A stretch of 64,000 bases of DNA, from positions 1 through 64,000 of the forward strand of contig JAGWWV010000005.1 of the NCBI GenBank assembly GCA_018970175.1, written 5' to 3'. The translations under genes were made by a program, and so were the position numbers. The stretch comes from Acidobacteriota bacterium. GTDB lineage: Bacteria; Actinomycetota; Acidimicrobiia; Acidimicrobiales; Ilumatobacteraceae. Positions 1 to 13,634 of the stretch are shown here, one piece after another; position 1 is the stretch's first letter; each line of letters starts with the position of its first letter. The notes under the pieces were generated by a model that saw only the letters and a program-made list of their open reading frames with translations, was not told where the DNA came from and ran no database searches.

Positions 1-154
1 CGTGTTCGCCCGCATTGAAGCCAGCGGTGCCGCCTCGCGCGCGCTCCACGAAGCGTGCGGCTTCCGCTTGGTCGGCGTCGAGGTCGAAGTCGGCCGCAAG
101 TTCAACCGGTGGCTCGACGTCGCCGTGATGCAGTGCCTGTTGACCGAACGTTGA
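1..154 (+). CDS. GNAT-family N-acetyltransferase, C-terminal fragment (5' truncated by window)
   Basis: Open frame ...VFARIEASGAASRALHEACGFRLVGVEVEVGRKFNRWLDVAVMQCLLTER*; 'A..LHE.CGF..VG' is typical of GNAT C-termini. Confidence 0.75.
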   Translation, partial: VFARIEASGAASRALHEACGFRLVGVEVEVGRKFNRWLDVAVMQCLLTER

Positions 155-160
155 AAACGA

Positions 161-197
161 AAAACGACTCCGTCCGTTGACCGGGCGGAGTCGTTTT
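161..197 (+). terminator. Rho-independent terminator
   Basis: Perfect 12-bp stem AAAACGACTCCG / CGGAGTCGTTTT just after the acetyltransferase stop; T-rich end. Confidence 0.8.
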
Positions 198-233
198 CGG
201 GTTGGGCTGTTTTTAGTGCGGAGCCACCCGCAG

Positions 234-315
234 TGGGCCGGGAAGGATTTGAACCTCCGTAGGCAATGCCGGCAGATTTACAGTCTGCTCCCTTTGGCCG
301 CTCGGGCACCGACCC
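234..315 (-). tRNA. tRNA-Tyr (GTA), class II with long variable arm, CCA not encoded
   Basis: Minus strand GGGTCGG...GACTGTAAATC...GGAGGTTCAAATCCTTC CCGGCCCA: acceptor stem GGGTCGG/CCGGCCC, anticodon GTA, T-loop TTCAAAT. Confidence 0.9.
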
Positions 316-355
316 TTTGCGGGGGGAAGGCTACAGGCTCGCTAGCGTTTCGCAC

Positions 356-844
356 ATGCCCTCATTCGACGTCGTGTCCGAAGTCGACCGCCAGGAACTG
401 CGCAATGCGGTCGACCAGGCCCAGCGGGAAATGGCCAATCGGTTCGATTTCAAGAACACCAATTCCTCGATCGAACAGAACGAACTGGTCATCACCATCC
501 GCACCATCAGCGAGGAAAAGGCCCGCGCCGTGCGCACCCTCCTCGAGGAGAAGTTCGTGAAGCGCGGAATGTCGCTGAAGGGCATCGACTGGGGAAAGTT
601 CGAGCAGGCCTCGGGCGACACCGTCCGCCAGGTGGTGACCGTGAAGGTCGGCATCAACTCCGACAAGGCCCGCGAGATCAACAAACTCATCAAGGAAAAG
701 GGCCCCAAGGGCGTTTCCAGCCAGACCCAAGGCGAACAGATCCGCGTGACGGGCAAGAAACGTGACGACCTTCAGGCCGTCATTGCCTTGTTGAAGGGGT
801 CCGACCTCGAGGTGCCTCTGCAGTTCGAGAACTTCCGCGACTGA
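356..844 (+). CDS. yajQ: YajQ family nucleotide-binding protein
   Basis: MPSFDVVSEVDRQELRNAVDQAQREMANRFDFKNT... matches the YajQ family; start moved inside the listed ORF. Confidence 0.93.
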   Translation: MPSFDVVSEVDRQELRNAVDQAQREMANRFDFKNTNSSIEQNELVITIRTISEEKARAVRTLLEEKFVKRGMSLKGIDWGKFEQASGDTVRQVVTVKVGINSDKAREINKLIKEKGPKGVSSQTQGEQIRVTGKKRDDLQAVIALLKGSDLEVPLQFENFRD

Positions 845-847
845 CGA

Positions 848-2791
848 TCAGTCTTCGCTGGACTGCGCCGCGCGGTTCTGCAACTCCGTCACCACGCTCG
901 CGTCGGCAAGTGTCGTCGTGTCACCGAGGTTGCGCCCCTCGGCAACGTCGCGAAGAAGTCGTCGCATGATTTTTCCGCTGCGGGTCTTTGGAAGATCGGG
1001 CGTGAAGTAGATCGTCTTCGGTTTGGCGATCGCACCGATTTCCTTTGCGACGTGGTTGCGCAAGTCGGTCTCGTTCACTTCCGCACCACCACGCAGCGTG
1101 ACGTAGGCGATGATCGCCTGCCCGGTTGTTGCATCGTTCGCACCCACCACTGCGGCTTCGGCAACGCTGGGATGCGACACCAACGCCGACTCGACTTCGG
1201 TCGTGGAGATGCGGTGCCCCGACACGTTCATGACGTCGTCGACGCGACCGAGCAACCAGAGATAGCCGTCGTCGTCGAGCTTGGCACCGTCACCGGCGAA
1301 GTACCGACCCGGGAAGCGGCTCCAGTAGGTCTCTTTGTAACGTTCGGGGTCGCCCCAGATGCCGCGCAACATGCCGGGCCACGGGTTCGTGAGCGTGAGG
1401 TAACCGCCGCCCTTCGTCACCGTGTTGCCGGCTTCGTCGACGACTTCGGCCCCGACGCCGGGCAGTGCGAACGTCGCCGACCCCGGCTTCGTGGTGGTGG
1501 CACCGGGCAGAGGGCTGATCATGATGCCGCCGGTTTCTGTTTGCCACCAGGTGTCGACGATCGGACAGTTTCCACGGCCGATGTGCTCGTGGTACCACAT
1601 CCACGCCTCGGGGTTGATCGGTTCACCGACGCTGCCGATGACACGCAGTGACGACAGATCGTGCTTGGCGGGTTCCTGGGTTCCCCACTTCATGAACGTG
1701 CGGATCGCAGTCGGTGCGGTGTAGAAGATGGTCACGCCGTACTTCGCGATGATGCTCCACAGGCGGTCGTTTCCCGGGAAATTCGGAACTCCTTCGTAGA
1801 TCACCTGCGTCGCACCGTTCGACAGCGGTCCGTAGACGATGTACGAATGCCCGGTCACCCAACCGACATCGGCCGTGCACCAGTACACATCGGTCTCGGG
1901 GTGCAGGTCGAACACGTACTTGTGCGTGTAGGTGACGTGGGTGAGATAGCCGCCGGTGGTGTGCATGATGCCCTTGGGCTTGCCCGTCGTGCCGCTGGTG
2001 TAGAGAAGAAACAACAACTGCTCGGAGTCCATGGGTTCGGCCGCACACTTCGGATCGGCAGTCGCCATGAGCTCGTGGTACCAGTGGTCGCGACCCGCCT
2101 TCATCGAGACGTCGTTGTTGCCGCGCTTCACGACGACGACGTGTTCGATCGAAGGAGTCGACGCAACCGCTTCGTCGGCCTGGGGTTTGAGTGGGAAGAC
2201 GTCTCCCCTGCGCCAACCCCCATCGGCGGTGATCAACACCTTCGCGCTCGCATCGTTGATGCGGTCGGCCAGTGCCTGCGAACTGAATCCACCGAACACG
2301 ACCGAGTGCGCCGCACCGATTCGCGCACAGGCGAGCATCGCGACGACAGCTTCGGGGATCATCGGCAGATAGATGTTGATGCGATCTCCGCGTACGACTC
2401 CGAGACCACGCAGCACGTTGGAGAAACGTTCGACCTCGGATAGCAGTTCGGCGTAGGTGATGGTGCGGGTGTCGCCCGGCTCGCCCTCCCAGTGAATGGC
2501 GACCTTGTTGCCTCGACCCGCCTCGACGTGGCGGTCGAGACAGTTGTATGCGACGTTCAGCGTTCCACCGACGAACCACTTGCTGAAGGGAAGATTCCAG
2601 TCGCACGTCTGCGACCACGGCGTCGACCACGACACGAGTTCCTCGGCCTGGCGGGACCAGAAAGCTTCGTAGTCGGCATTCGCCTCGTCGTAGAGATGGG
2701 TGCCAACGACGAGCGCGTTCTTCTTGAATGCCGCGCTGGGTGGGAATTTCCGCTGCTCGAGGAGGAGAGCTTCAATCGTTTCATCCGCCAT
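848..2791 (-). CDS. acs: Acetyl-CoA synthetase
   Basis: [65 protein letters not shown] motifs; likely start [19 protein letters not shown]. Confidence 0.95.
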   Translation of the reverse strand: MADETIEALLLEQRKFPPSAAFKKNALVVGTHLYDEANADYEAFWSRQAEELVSWSTPWSQTCDWNLPFSKWFVGGTLNVAYNCLDRHVEAGRGNKVAIHWEGEPGDTRTITYAELLSEVERFSNVLRGLGVVRGDRINIYLPMIPEAVVAMLACARIGAAHSVVFGGFSSQALADRINDASAKVLITADGGWRRGDVFPLKPQADEAVASTPSIEHVVVVKRGNNDVSMKAGRDHWYHELMATADPKCAAEPMDSEQLLFLLYTSGTTGKPKGIMHTTGGYLTHVTYTHKYVFDLHPETDVYWCTADVGWVTGHSYIVYGPLSNGATQVIYEGVPNFPGNDRLWSIIAKYGVTIFYTAPTAIRTFMKWGTQEPAKHDLSSLRVIGSVGEPINPEAWMWYHEHIGRGNCPIVDTWWQTETGGIMISPLPGATTTKPGSATFALPGVGAEVVDEAGNTVTKGGGYLTLTNPWPGMLRGIWGDPERYKETYWSRFPGRYFAGDGAKLDDDGYLWLLGRVDDVMNVSGHRISTTEVESALVSHPSVAEAAVVGANDATTGQAIIAYVTLRGGAEVNETDLRNHVAKEIGAIAKPKTIYFTPDLPKTRSGKIMRRLLRDVAEGRNLGDTTTLADASVVTELQNRAAQSSED

Positions 2792-2867
2792 TGCGCCAAC
2801 CCTAGTGGGGCCTTCGAGAGCGTCGGCCCGGATGGCGACCACTTCCCGGTCGGAGTAGTTTCGTCAC

Positions 2868-3578
2868 ATGGCCAAGCCTGCACGTCGTTCCAACGCAAAG
2901 CCCGCCGCAAAGAAGCCCGCAACGAAACGAGCCGGCGTTCCCAGCAAGACGGCGAAGAACGTCATCCACATCGATGGTCGCGACCGACGCCCGTGGGCAC
3001 TCGTCAGCAAGGAGCGGCTGCTCGACGCAGCGACCGAGGAAATTGCCGCCGTCGGATTCGAGCGCGCACGTCTTGCAGAAATTGCCGAACGCGCCGAAAT
3101 GACACCCGGGTCCGTCTACACATGGTTTGCCAACAAGGAAGAGTTGTTCCGCGCCGCACTCGAAAATGCTCTCTCGGCGCAGGTTCGCAGCAACGCGGAG
3201 TTCCTCGAAAGCGCGGGGCTCACCGGCACCGACTGGTTGCTGAAGATCGCCGCAACCGTGCCGCGCAACGCGGGTGACGCCGGCCCGACCCCCGCACAGC
3301 AGCTGCTGATCGAGGCCTACTACGCCTCGTGGCGCGATCCTGCCGCCCGCGAGATTCTGAAGCCCCGCATTCGCGAGCACTACGCGATGTATCGCCGCAT
3401 CGTCGACGAAGCGCAAGCCGATGGCGCCATTTCGCGCGCGATCGAGTCACACACATTGGCCTCGTTGTTGCTCGCGATTCCCGTTGGCCTCTCGATCATC
3501 ACGATGGCCGGTGTCGATCGGCCCGACGACGAGAGCTGGATCGAGATCTTCAGCCGATTCGATAAGTCAATGCGCTGA
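2868..3578 (+). CDS. TetR/AcrR family transcriptional regulator
   Basis: Basic N-terminus then LLDAATEEIAAVGFERARLAEIAERAEMTPGSVYTWFANKEELF HTH; divergent from acs. Confidence 0.88.
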   Translation: MAKPARRSNAKPAAKKPATKRAGVPSKTAKNVIHIDGRDRRPWALVSKERLLDAATEEIAAVGFERARLAEIAERAEMTPGSVYTWFANKEELFRAALENALSAQVRSNAEFLESAGLTGTDWLLKIAATVPRNAGDAGPTPAQQLLIEAYYASWRDPAAREILKPRIREHYAMYRRIVDEAQADGAISRAIESHTLASLLLAIPVGLSIITMAGVDRPDDESWIEIFSRFDKSMR

Positions 3579-4581
3579 AGCCTCCCAGGCCGGCGGGGTC
3601 GAGCAGCGCTGCGGCCTCGCTGATGCGTGAACGCATCTTCATTGCCGCGAGATCCGGTCGTGCTGCGGCTGCTTCCCAGGCGACTCGACCTTCCTCGACC
3701 AGTTCGTCGATTCCCCACAGCCGGAGAAACTGCGCTTGGGTACGCAACGATTCGGGTTCGGCGACATCGTCGAGCTGGTCGAGCATCACCTGCGCGGTGA
3801 TGTCCTGTTCGCCCGGGTTCGCGAGATAGTGCGCGCCGCGTTCGTGCTGCACGTAGGTCCGCAACCACTCGCGCCACGGTGAGGTGGCAGCAGTCAGGGT
3901 GAGAGGTGTGCAGTAGTCGAAGACGAGAATGCGGCCACGGTCGAGAACGCCGAGTGCATCGCGCAACCATTCTCCTGCCGCCCTCTGGATCGGGGCCCTC
4001 GCGCCGTGGGGGGCCGAGACCGGAAGAACCGACGGCGTCTCGACGAACGGACGCAGCACTTCAACGAACCGGTCGCCACTTGCGGCAACCCACGCCTCGC
4101 GCCAACCGGTGTCGAACACCGCGAGATCGAACGGCAAGTTGTCGAACAACTCGTTTGCGATGACGACCCCCGTGATCGGCTCATCGGGCATCGTTGCGCG
4201 CGATTCGACACCTTCCGGGTGGCGTGCCCGCTGTGTCGCCGACACCTCGACGGCCACATAGCGTCCGTTTCGCAGACACTCCGGCTGCGCCGCCAGGATC
4301 GACCGCGCAAGCGTTCCCGGCCCGGCCGCCGCTTCCACGATGCTGAAGTTCGCTGGCGCGCCGAATTCGGCCCACCACGCATCGAGCGCCTTGGCGATCA
4401 CCGTTCCGAACAGTGGGCCGACCTCGGGCGAAGTGAGGAAGTCTCCCCTCCGACCGGCGGAACCTGCACCTGAATAAAACCCGCCCTCGCCGTAGAGCGA
4501 GAGTTCCATGAAGCGGCGGAACGGAATCGCCCCACCCGACGCGGAAATCTCCGCGCGGAGTCGGTCAGCCGCCGAGGCCAC
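3550..4581 (-). CDS. midA: Class I SAM-dependent methyltransferase, MidA/NDUFAF7 (COG1565) family
   Basis: MELSLYGEGGFYSGAGSAGRRGDFLTSPEVGPLFGTVIAKALDAWW...IVEAAAGPGTLARSIL...VIANELFDNLPFD; GTG start at 4581 overlaps the nuoN stop; the N-terminus of the longer listed ORF lies in nuoN and is rejected. Confidence 0.87.
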   Translation of the reverse strand: MASAADRLRAEISASGGAIPFRRFMELSLYGEGGFYSGAGSAGRRGDFLTSPEVGPLFGTVIAKALDAWWAEFGAPANFSIVEAAAGPGTLARSILAAQPECLRNGRYVAVEVSATQRARHPEGVESRATMPDEPITGVVIANELFDNLPFDLAVFDTGWREAWVAASGDRFVEVLRPFVETPSVLPVSAPHGARAPIQRAAGEWLRDALGVLDRGRILVFDYCTPLTLTAATSPWREWLRTYVQHERGAHYLANPGEQDITAQVMLDQLDDVAEPESLRTQAQFLRLWGIDELVEEGRVAWEAAAARPDLAAMKMRSRISEAAALLDPAGLGGFSALTYRIG

Positions 4582-6076
4582 TGGCGAAGGTGGCGAGATC
4601 ACCGAAGTGCAACGCGACTCCCGGCAAGACGCCGAGTGCCAGTGTTGCGAGGGTGGTGATCGAAAGCGCCAACACGAGCGGTGCGGGCGTGCGGATGGGT
4701 GTCGTATCGCCGTCGGGAGCCGGACGCATCCAGATCTCGCGCATGACGTTGCCGTAATAACCGAACGCAACGACAGAGTTGACCGCGCCGACGACCGCGA
4801 TTGCGTACGCCCACCCAGTGCCGGCTTCGAGGACCGCCTGGAACGCGGAGAACTTGCCGATCCATCCACCGAGCGGCGGGATGCCGGCGAGCGAACCAAG
4901 GAAGATGGTCATCACGACACCGAGACCCGGCGCGTAACTGAAGAGTCCGCCGAACGACGAGATCTCACCGCTCCGGGTCTTGCGGCTGACGGCGAGAATG
5001 ACGGCAAACGTGCCGAGGTTCGTTGCCGCGTAGACGATGAGATAGGTGACGACCGAGCGCAGCACGGCTTCGCCGGCGCCACCCTCGGCGGCAACCGCGA
5101 GCGGCATGAGAATGAAGCCACCCTGGCTGATCGACGAGTACGCAAGCATGCGCACGACGTTCGTCTGGCGAAGCGCAAGGACGTTGCCGACGGTCATGGT
5201 GAGAACGGCCAACACCCAGATGAGCGGCTGCCACACGTCGGAGCCGCCGGGGACCGCCACGTAGAGAACGGTCACCAGCGCGACGAAACCCGCGGCCTTC
5301 GATGCAACCGACAGGAACGCCGTGACGGGAGTGGGGGCACCTTCGTAGGTATCGGGAGCCCAGGTGTGGAACGGCACGGCCGACACTTTGAACGCAAAGC
5401 CCACGACGATGAACACGATGGCAAGAATTCGCACCGCCGTGAGGTCGCCCGAAATCGATGCTCCGATGTCGGTGAGGAGGGTCGAATTGGTGACGCCGTA
5501 GAGCAGCGACATTCCGTAGAGCATCACGGCCGACGCGAAGACACCGAGCAGGAAATACTTGACACCTGCTTCGTTGCTCTTTGCGTCGCGTTTGCGCCAC
5601 GCCGCGAGCATGTAGGCCGGAATCGACAGGAACTCGAGCGCGACGAACACTGAGACGAGGTCGCGGCTGGACGTCATCATCATCATTCCGAGGATGCTCG
5701 CCAACATGAGGACCCAGTACTCGCCTTGGTAGTACTCGCCTTCTTCGATGTAGGTGGTCGACAGCAAGACGATGACGTAACCGGCGAGAAGGAAAAGGCC
5801 CTTCAGAATCAGGCTGAAGTCGTCGATGACGTATCGACCATCGAACATGGACCGCACTCCTGCATCATCGAGTGCGAGCGTGAGAACGGGGATGAATGCT
5901 CCGAGCAGGGTGAAACCCGCGAGGCTGGCCAGCAGCCACTTGCTGCGTTCGGCAAGGAACAAGTCGACGAGCAGCACGACGCACAGGCCGAGGGCCACGA
6001 CGATCTCGGGCGCAAGGCCGTGGTAATCGACGCTGGGCGCCGTCCAGGGCGTAGCTGCCAGAAGCGAGGAGAGCAC
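4565..6076 (-). CDS. nuoN: NADH-quinone oxidoreductase subunit N (cluster 1)
   Basis: Multi-TM antiporter-like protein, WAPDTYEGAPTPVTAFLSVASKAAGF motif; position last in nuo cluster 1. Confidence 0.94.
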   Translation of the reverse strand: MLSSLLAATPWTAPSVDYHGLAPEIVVALGLCVVLLVDLFLAERSKWLLASLAGFTLLGAFIPVLTLALDDAGVRSMFDGRYVIDDFSLILKGLFLLAGYVIVLLSTTYIEEGEYYQGEYWVLMLASILGMMMMTSSRDLVSVFVALEFLSIPAYMLAAWRKRDAKSNEAGVKYFLLGVFASAVMLYGMSLLYGVTNSTLLTDIGASISGDLTAVRILAIVFIVVGFAFKVSAVPFHTWAPDTYEGAPTPVTAFLSVASKAAGFVALVTVLYVAVPGGSDVWQPLIWVLAVLTMTVGNVLALRQTNVVRMLAYSSISQGGFILMPLAVAAEGGAGEAVLRSVVTYLIVYAATNLGTFAVILAVSRKTRSGEISSFGGLFSYAPGLGVVMTIFLGSLAGIPPLGGWIGKFSAFQAVLEAGTGWAYAIAVVGAVNSVVAFGYYGNVMREIWMRPAPDGDTTPIRTPAPLVLALSITTLATLALGVLPGVALHFGDLATFASGLGG

Positions 6077-6080
6077 TTCG

Positions 6081-7628
6081 TCAGCCTCCGATACCGGCGA
6101 CGATCGTGGCGACCGCCGGGTCGATGATCTTGAACATGAGGTTCGGCATCACACCAAAGACGACAATCGCGATGAGTAACGGTGTCCATGCGATCCACTC
6201 GAACATGTTGACGTCGTGGATCTCGTCGTGATCGTCACTGTGGCCGTGGCTCGTGAACTCGGGGTTGGGTTCACCGAAGGCGGTGCGCTGGTAGAGCCAC
6301 AACAGATAGGCCGCGGCGAAGACCGTGCCGAGGGCAGCGATCACCATGTACACGCGGAAGATCTCTTCCGATAGTCCCGGTGCGGGGTTGTAGGCCGAGA
6401 GAATCGCGGGGAACTCGCCCCAGAATCCGGCGAGGCCGGGGAGTCCGAGCGATGCCATGGCGCAGAAGCCGAGAATCCAACCGAGTTTTGGAACCTGCTT
6501 GAGCAAGCCACTGAGGCGCGCGATCTCGAGCGTGTGGTAGCGCTCCTTCACGCTGCCGGCAACGAAGAAGAGCATGCCGGTGATGAGGCCGTGGGCGACC
6601 ATGCCGAAGACCGCCGCGTTCATGCCGAACGACGTCAATGTCGAGATGCCGAGCATGACGAATCCCATGTGCGCAACCGATGAGAAAGCGATGAGGCGCT
6701 TCATGTCGGACTGCGCGAGACATCCGAGAGCACCGTAGATGATGCCGATCACGGCGAGCAGACCGATCCACGGTGCCCATTCGACGGCGGCATCGGGAAG
6801 AATCGGAATGGCGATGCGCATGAAGCCGTAGGTGCCGAGTTTCAGGAGAATCGCGGCCAGGATGACCGAGCCTTGGGTCGGCGCTTGGGTGTGTGCGTCG
6901 GGGAGCCACGTGTGGAACGGGAACATCGGGACCTTCACCGCGAAGCCGATGAACATTCCGGCGAAGATCCACACCTGGGTATTCTTCGCGATCGCTCCGC
7001 CGTTCTCGACGAGATACGGGATGGCGAAGCTCTCGGCGCCCGTCTTGAAGAAGAGTGCGAGGAACGCCACCAGCATGAGGGCCGAACCGAACATGGTGTA
7101 CAGGAAGAACTTGAGCGACGCGTACTGACGGTTCTCGCCTCCCCACACTCCGATCATGAAGTACATCGGCAGGAGCACGAGTTCGAAGAATACGAAGAAG
7201 AGGATCAGGTCCTGGGCGATGAAGGTTCCCGCCATGCCCGTCTGCAGCACCAGCATGAGAATGAGGAACGCCTTCGGATTGCCCGGCGATGGGATGTGAT
7301 TCCAGCTGTAGATCATCACAAGAACCGTGATCACCATCGAGAGGAAGTACAGCGGCAGGCTGATGCCGTCGAGGCCGATGTAGTACGTGCTCTTGATCAC
7401 CGAAATCCAGTTGGTCTCGGCGACGAACTGCATCTTGCCTGCCTGGTCGTAGTCGAACTGCGTCAGCGTGTACACGCCGACCGCGAGAGTGGCGAGCGCC
7501 GTGATGAGCGCCACCGCCTTGTTCAACTGTTCCTCGGCCTTCGGGATGAACAGCATCACCAGCACACCGGCTAGCGGTAGGAAGGTGCCGACGCTGAGCA
7601 CCCAGTTGGCGTCACGGAGTTGGTCCAT
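6081..7628 (-). CDS. nuoM: NADH-quinone oxidoreductase subunit M (cluster 1)
   Basis: FHTWLPDAHTQAPTQGSVILAAILLKLGTYGFMR motif. Confidence 0.95.
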   Translation of the reverse strand: MDQLRDANWVLSVGTFLPLAGVLVMLFIPKAEEQLNKAVALITALATLAVGVYTLTQFDYDQAGKMQFVAETNWISVIKSTYYIGLDGISLPLYFLSMVITVLVMIYSWNHIPSPGNPKAFLILMLVLQTGMAGTFIAQDLILFFVFFELVLLPMYFMIGVWGGENRQYASLKFFLYTMFGSALMLVAFLALFFKTGAESFAIPYLVENGGAIAKNTQVWIFAGMFIGFAVKVPMFPFHTWLPDAHTQAPTQGSVILAAILLKLGTYGFMRIAIPILPDAAVEWAPWIGLLAVIGIIYGALGCLAQSDMKRLIAFSSVAHMGFVMLGISTLTSFGMNAAVFGMVAHGLITGMLFFVAGSVKERYHTLEIARLSGLLKQVPKLGWILGFCAMASLGLPGLAGFWGEFPAILSAYNPAPGLSEEIFRVYMVIAALGTVFAAAYLLWLYQRTAFGEPNPEFTSHGHSDDHDEIHDVNMFEWIAWTPLLIAIVVFGVMPNLMFKIIDPAVATIVAGIGG

Positions 7629-7641
7629 GCCGAATTGCTCC

Positions 7642-10119
<2,478 letters not shown>

Positions 10120-10121
10120 GA

Positions 10122-10421
10122 TCAGCCCTTCATCTCCGACAGCTCTTCGAGGCCGATCGACTTGCGGTTGCGGTACACGAGCAGAACGAGCGCAAGACCG
10201 ACGCCGACTTCAGCGGCAGCCACGGTGATGATGTAGAGCGCGAACACGTGGCCATCGACGCTTCCGTTGCGCAGCGCGAAGGCGAGGAGGTTCAAGTTGA
10301 CCGAGTTGAGGATCAATTCGATCGACATGAGCACCATGACCGCGTTGCGGCGGGCGATGACGCCGTAGACACCGATGCAAAAGAGCACGGCACCGAGAAT
10401 GAGGAACTGATTGACGAGCAT
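10122..10421 (-). CDS. nuoK: NADH-quinone oxidoreductase subunit K (cluster 1)
   Basis: 99 aa, GVYGVIARRNAVMVLMSIELILNSVNLN. Confidence 0.95.
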   Translation of the reverse strand: MLVNQFLILGAVLFCIGVYGVIARRNAVMVLMSIELILNSVNLNLLAFALRNGSVDGHVFALYIITVAAAEVGVGLALVLLVYRNRKSIGLEELSEMKG

Positions 10422-10424
10422 CGG

Positions 10425-10919
10425 TCAGTCCTTCCGCGCCAGGACGATCGCGCCGATGACGGCAACGAGGAGAACGAACGAAAGGGCCCAGAAGGGCAGC
10501 AGGTACGGTCCGAAGATCTGGTCAGAGATCTGCTCGGTCGACACGATGGCCGCGTCCTTGGGCAGTTCCTCGTCGCCGAAACCCGAAACGAGGGCCAAGG
10601 TCAGCACGCCGAGGAGCAGGCCCGCCGACGGCACGCCGAGCCACCACGACTTGTTGTTGAGCTCGCGCTCCGCACCGATTCGGGCGCGGGTGAGCATCGT
10701 GCCGAAGAGGAAGAGCACCATCACTGCCCCGATGTAGACGAGCACCTGTGTGATGGCAATGAACTCGGCGGCGAGGATCACGTACTGGGCAGCGGCACCG
10801 GCGAGCACGAGCACGAGCCACAGCGCCGCGTGAACCACGTTGTTCACCGTGACGACGCGGAGCGCGCCCCACACCATGATTGCGGCGACGATGCCGAACG
10901 CGATGTTCTGGGCAACCAT
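10425..10919 (-). CDS. nuoJ: NADH-quinone oxidoreductase subunit J (cluster 1)
   Basis: NNVVHAALWLVLVLAGAAAQYVILAAEFIAITQVLVYIGAVMVLFLFGTML. Confidence 0.93.
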   Translation of the reverse strand: MVAQNIAFGIVAAIMVWGALRVVTVNNVVHAALWLVLVLAGAAAQYVILAAEFIAITQVLVYIGAVMVLFLFGTMLTRARIGAERELNNKSWWLGVPSAGLLLGVLTLALVSGFGDEELPKDAAIVSTEQISDQIFGPYLLPFWALSFVLLVAVIGAIVLARKD

Positions 10920-11410
10920 TACTTCTTGCCCTTCTTCTCGGCGCCGGCCTCGAGATCGGGCGCCTCGGGAACGGTCTCCATCCACTCGCCGAGCTTGGCC
11001 TTGTCGTGCAGCAAATCTGCGATGCGCGGTTCGGAGTACTCGTACTCGGGGCTCCAGAACAGCGCGTCGAACGGACACACCTCGACACAGATGCCGCAGT
11101 ACATGCACAACGCGTAGTCGATGTCGAAGCGGTCGAGCTTGTTCACCTGACGCGGCTTGCCCCCGGCGCGGCGCGGCGGTGCAAGTTCCTTGTGGCCCTC
11201 GATGTAGATGCACCAGTCGGGACACGAGCGGGCGCACAACATGCACGACGTGCAGTTGCCCTCGTGAAGGGCGATGACGCCGCGGGCGCGGATGGGTGGG
11301 GTCTCTTTTTCGTGCGGGTACTGCACGGTGTTCGCACCCTTGGTGACGGTTTCCACCATCGTGCCGAGCGTGACACCGAGACCCTTCAGGAGGCCGGGGA
11401 TCTTCGCCAT
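10919..11410 (-). CDS. nuoI: NADH-quinone oxidoreductase subunit I (cluster 1), 2x[4Fe-4S]
   Basis: [20 protein letters not shown] and [19 protein letters not shown]. Confidence 0.94.
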   Translation of the reverse strand: MAKIPGLLKGLGVTLGTMVETVTKGANTVQYPHEKETPPIRARGVIALHEGNCTSCMLCARSCPDWCIYIEGHKELAPPRRAGGKPRQVNKLDRFDIDYALCMYCGICVEVCPFDALFWSPEYEYSEPRIADLLHDKAKLGEWMETVPEAPDLEAGAEKKGKK

Positions 11411-12462
11411 TAGAACGCCACCTTCAGAACCGAGGTCGCCATGATGTTGACGAGGGACAGCGGGATGAGAACCTTCCATGCGAAGCGCTGGAGTTGATCT
11501 TCGCGGAAACGCGGGTAGCTGAAGCGCACCCACATGATGACGAAGACGAGAAGCATCATCTTGGTGAACATGATGAGCGGGCCAACCACGTTCATCCAGT
11601 TGTCGACGCTGTCGATGCTGGTCCAACCGAACCACGCGAATGGCACGCCCCAGCCACCAAGGAAGAGAATCGATGCGATGAGGGCGAAGACGCCTGCAGT
11701 CGCGAACTCACCGATGAAGAAGATGAGGAAGCGGAAACCCGAGTACTCGGTCATGTACCCCGAGACGAGTTCGGATTCGGCAATCGGCATGTCGAACGGC
11801 GTCTGAGTGAGCTCGGCCTGCACGGCGATCATGAAGATGATGAAACCGACGAACTGGGTGAGGATGTAGGGATTACCGAGTCCGTCCCAGCCGAAGATCG
11901 AACCGGCGTTCTGAGCGACGACGATCTGCTGGAGGTTCATCGTGCCGGCCTGAATGACGACGCCAATGACCGCGAGAACCATGGGCAGTTCGTAGGCGAT
12001 GAGCTGACCCGCGGCCCGCAGACCACCGAGGAGCGAGTACTTGTTCGCACTCGACCAGCCGGCAATGAGAATGCCGAGCACCGAAACCGACGACACCGCG
12101 AGTGCGTAGAAGACACCCGCCTCGAAGTCCGTGAACCAGGCATCGGGTCCGAAGGGAACGACGGCCACGAGGAGGAACGTGCTCGAGAGCACGATCAACG
12201 GCGCGATCTTGAAGATGAACCGGTCGGCACGTTCGGGGTAGAGGTCTTCTTTCTGCAGCCATTTGCCCACTTCGGCGAACAACTGGAGCGAGCCGAACGG
12301 CCCGGCCTCCATGGGGCCCAGACGACTCTGCATGAACGACATCATCTTGAAGAGAAACACGTACACGATGGTTCCCGCGGGCAGGAGCACCGCGACGATG
12401 CCACCGAGGACACGCAGCAACGACTGCGCCCAGTACGGAATGCTGGCGATGAGTCCGAGCAT
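11410..12462 (-). CDS. nuoH: NADH-quinone oxidoreductase subunit H (cluster 1)
   Basis: [75 protein letters not shown]. Confidence 0.94.
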   Translation of the reverse strand: MLGLIASIPYWAQSLLRVLGGIVAVLLPAGTIVYVFLFKMMSFMQSRLGPMEAGPFGSLQLFAEVGKWLQKEDLYPERADRFIFKIAPLIVLSSTFLLVAVVPFGPDAWFTDFEAGVFYALAVSSVSVLGILIAGWSSANKYSLLGGLRAAGQLIAYELPMVLAVIGVVIQAGTMNLQQIVVAQNAGSIFGWDGLGNPYILTQFVGFIIFMIAVQAELTQTPFDMPIAESELVSGYMTEYSGFRFLIFFIGEFATAGVFALIASILFLGGWGVPFAWFGWTSIDSVDNWMNVVGPLIMFTKMMLLVFVIMWVRFSYPRFREDQLQRFAWKVLIPLSLVNIMATSVLKVAF

Positions 12463-13634
12463 CACCGATCGATGTCCCCGAGGATGAAATAGAGCGACGC
12501 GAGGATCGTGATGATGTCGGGCACGTACACGCCCTTCAACAGCCACGGCACGATCGAGATGTTGTTGAAGCTCGCCGAGCGGATTTTCACGCGGAACGGA
12601 CCGAGTTCACCCTTCGACACGACGTAGTAGCCCATCTCACCGAGCGGATTCTCGGTGGCCACCCAGGCTTCGCCCTCGGGCACCTTGATGATGCGCGGAA
12701 CCTTGGCCATGACGGGGCCCGACGGCAACGAGTCGAGGAGCTTCTCGACGATGAACGTCGACTCACGAACTTCCTGCAGGCGGATCCAACAACGCGCGTA
12801 CGAGTCGCCGTCGGGATGCGTCCACACCTTCCAATCGATCTTGTCCCACGCCATCGGAAGCTTCTGGTCGCGACGGAGGTCCCAGTCGACACCGCTGCCG
12901 CGGAGGTTGGCGCCGGACAGGCCGTACTGAAGAGCGACGTCGCGAGGAATCACACCGATTCCGCGTGTGCGGGCCTCGAAGATTTCGTTGCCGAAGAGGA
13001 GGCCTTCGATCTCGTCGCAGAACTTGCGCATCTTGCGCATGACGGCGCGTGTTTCGTCGATCCATCCCGCCGGCAGGTCGTCCTTCAGGCCGCCAATTCG
13101 GTCGAAGTTGGGGTGGAAACGACCACCCGTCGCACCTTCGATGAGGTTGAGGACGTATTCGCGGTCGCGGAAAGCGAAGAACACCGGGGTGATTGCGCCG
13201 AGCTGCACGCCAAGGTCGCCGAGAAACAGCGACACGTTTGCGATTCGCGACAGTTCGAAGAGAATCGTGCGGATCCACTGGGCACGGGGCGGCGCCTCGA
13301 TTCCCATCAACTGCTCGGCGGCCAGAATGAAGGGCACCTCGTTCGCGAAACTACCGAGCCAGTCGATTCGGTTGATGAGCGCAGTGACCTGCGGGAACGT
13401 GCGCACTTCGGTCAGCTTTTCGTAGCCGCGGTGCATGTAACCGCACGATGGCTCGGCCCACAGAACCTGCTCACCGTCGAGACGCGCGATGATGCGCAGC
13501 GTGCCGTGGGTGGCGGGGTGTTGAGGGCCGATGTTGAGGGTCATCCCCTCGGTTTCCAGCTCGACGTTCACGCGCGCATCCGCGGCCTGCGACGCGATGT
13601 ACGCGAGCTGCTGGCGATCACCCAACATCGTCAT
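12462..13634 (-). CDS. nuoD: NADH-quinone oxidoreductase subunit D (cluster 1; HRG-type)
   Basis: NIGPQHPATHGTLRIIARLDGEQVLWAEPSCGYMHRGYEKLTE...LRGSGVDWDLRRDQ...GDIDR. Confidence 0.95.
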   Translation of the reverse strand: MTMLGDRQQLAYIASQAADARVNVELETEGMTLNIGPQHPATHGTLRIIARLDGEQVLWAEPSCGYMHRGYEKLTEVRTFPQVTALINRIDWLGSFANEVPFILAAEQLMGIEAPPRAQWIRTILFELSRIANVSLFLGDLGVQLGAITPVFFAFRDREYVLNLIEGATGGRFHPNFDRIGGLKDDLPAGWIDETRAVMRKMRKFCDEIEGLLFGNEIFEARTRGIGVIPRDVALQYGLSGANLRGSGVDWDLRRDQKLPMAWDKIDWKVWTHPDGDSYARCWIRLQEVRESTFIVEKLLDSLPSGPVMAKVPRIIKVPEGEAWVATENPLGEMGYYVVSKGELGPFRVKIRSASFNNISIVPWLLKGVYVPDIITILASLYFILGDIDR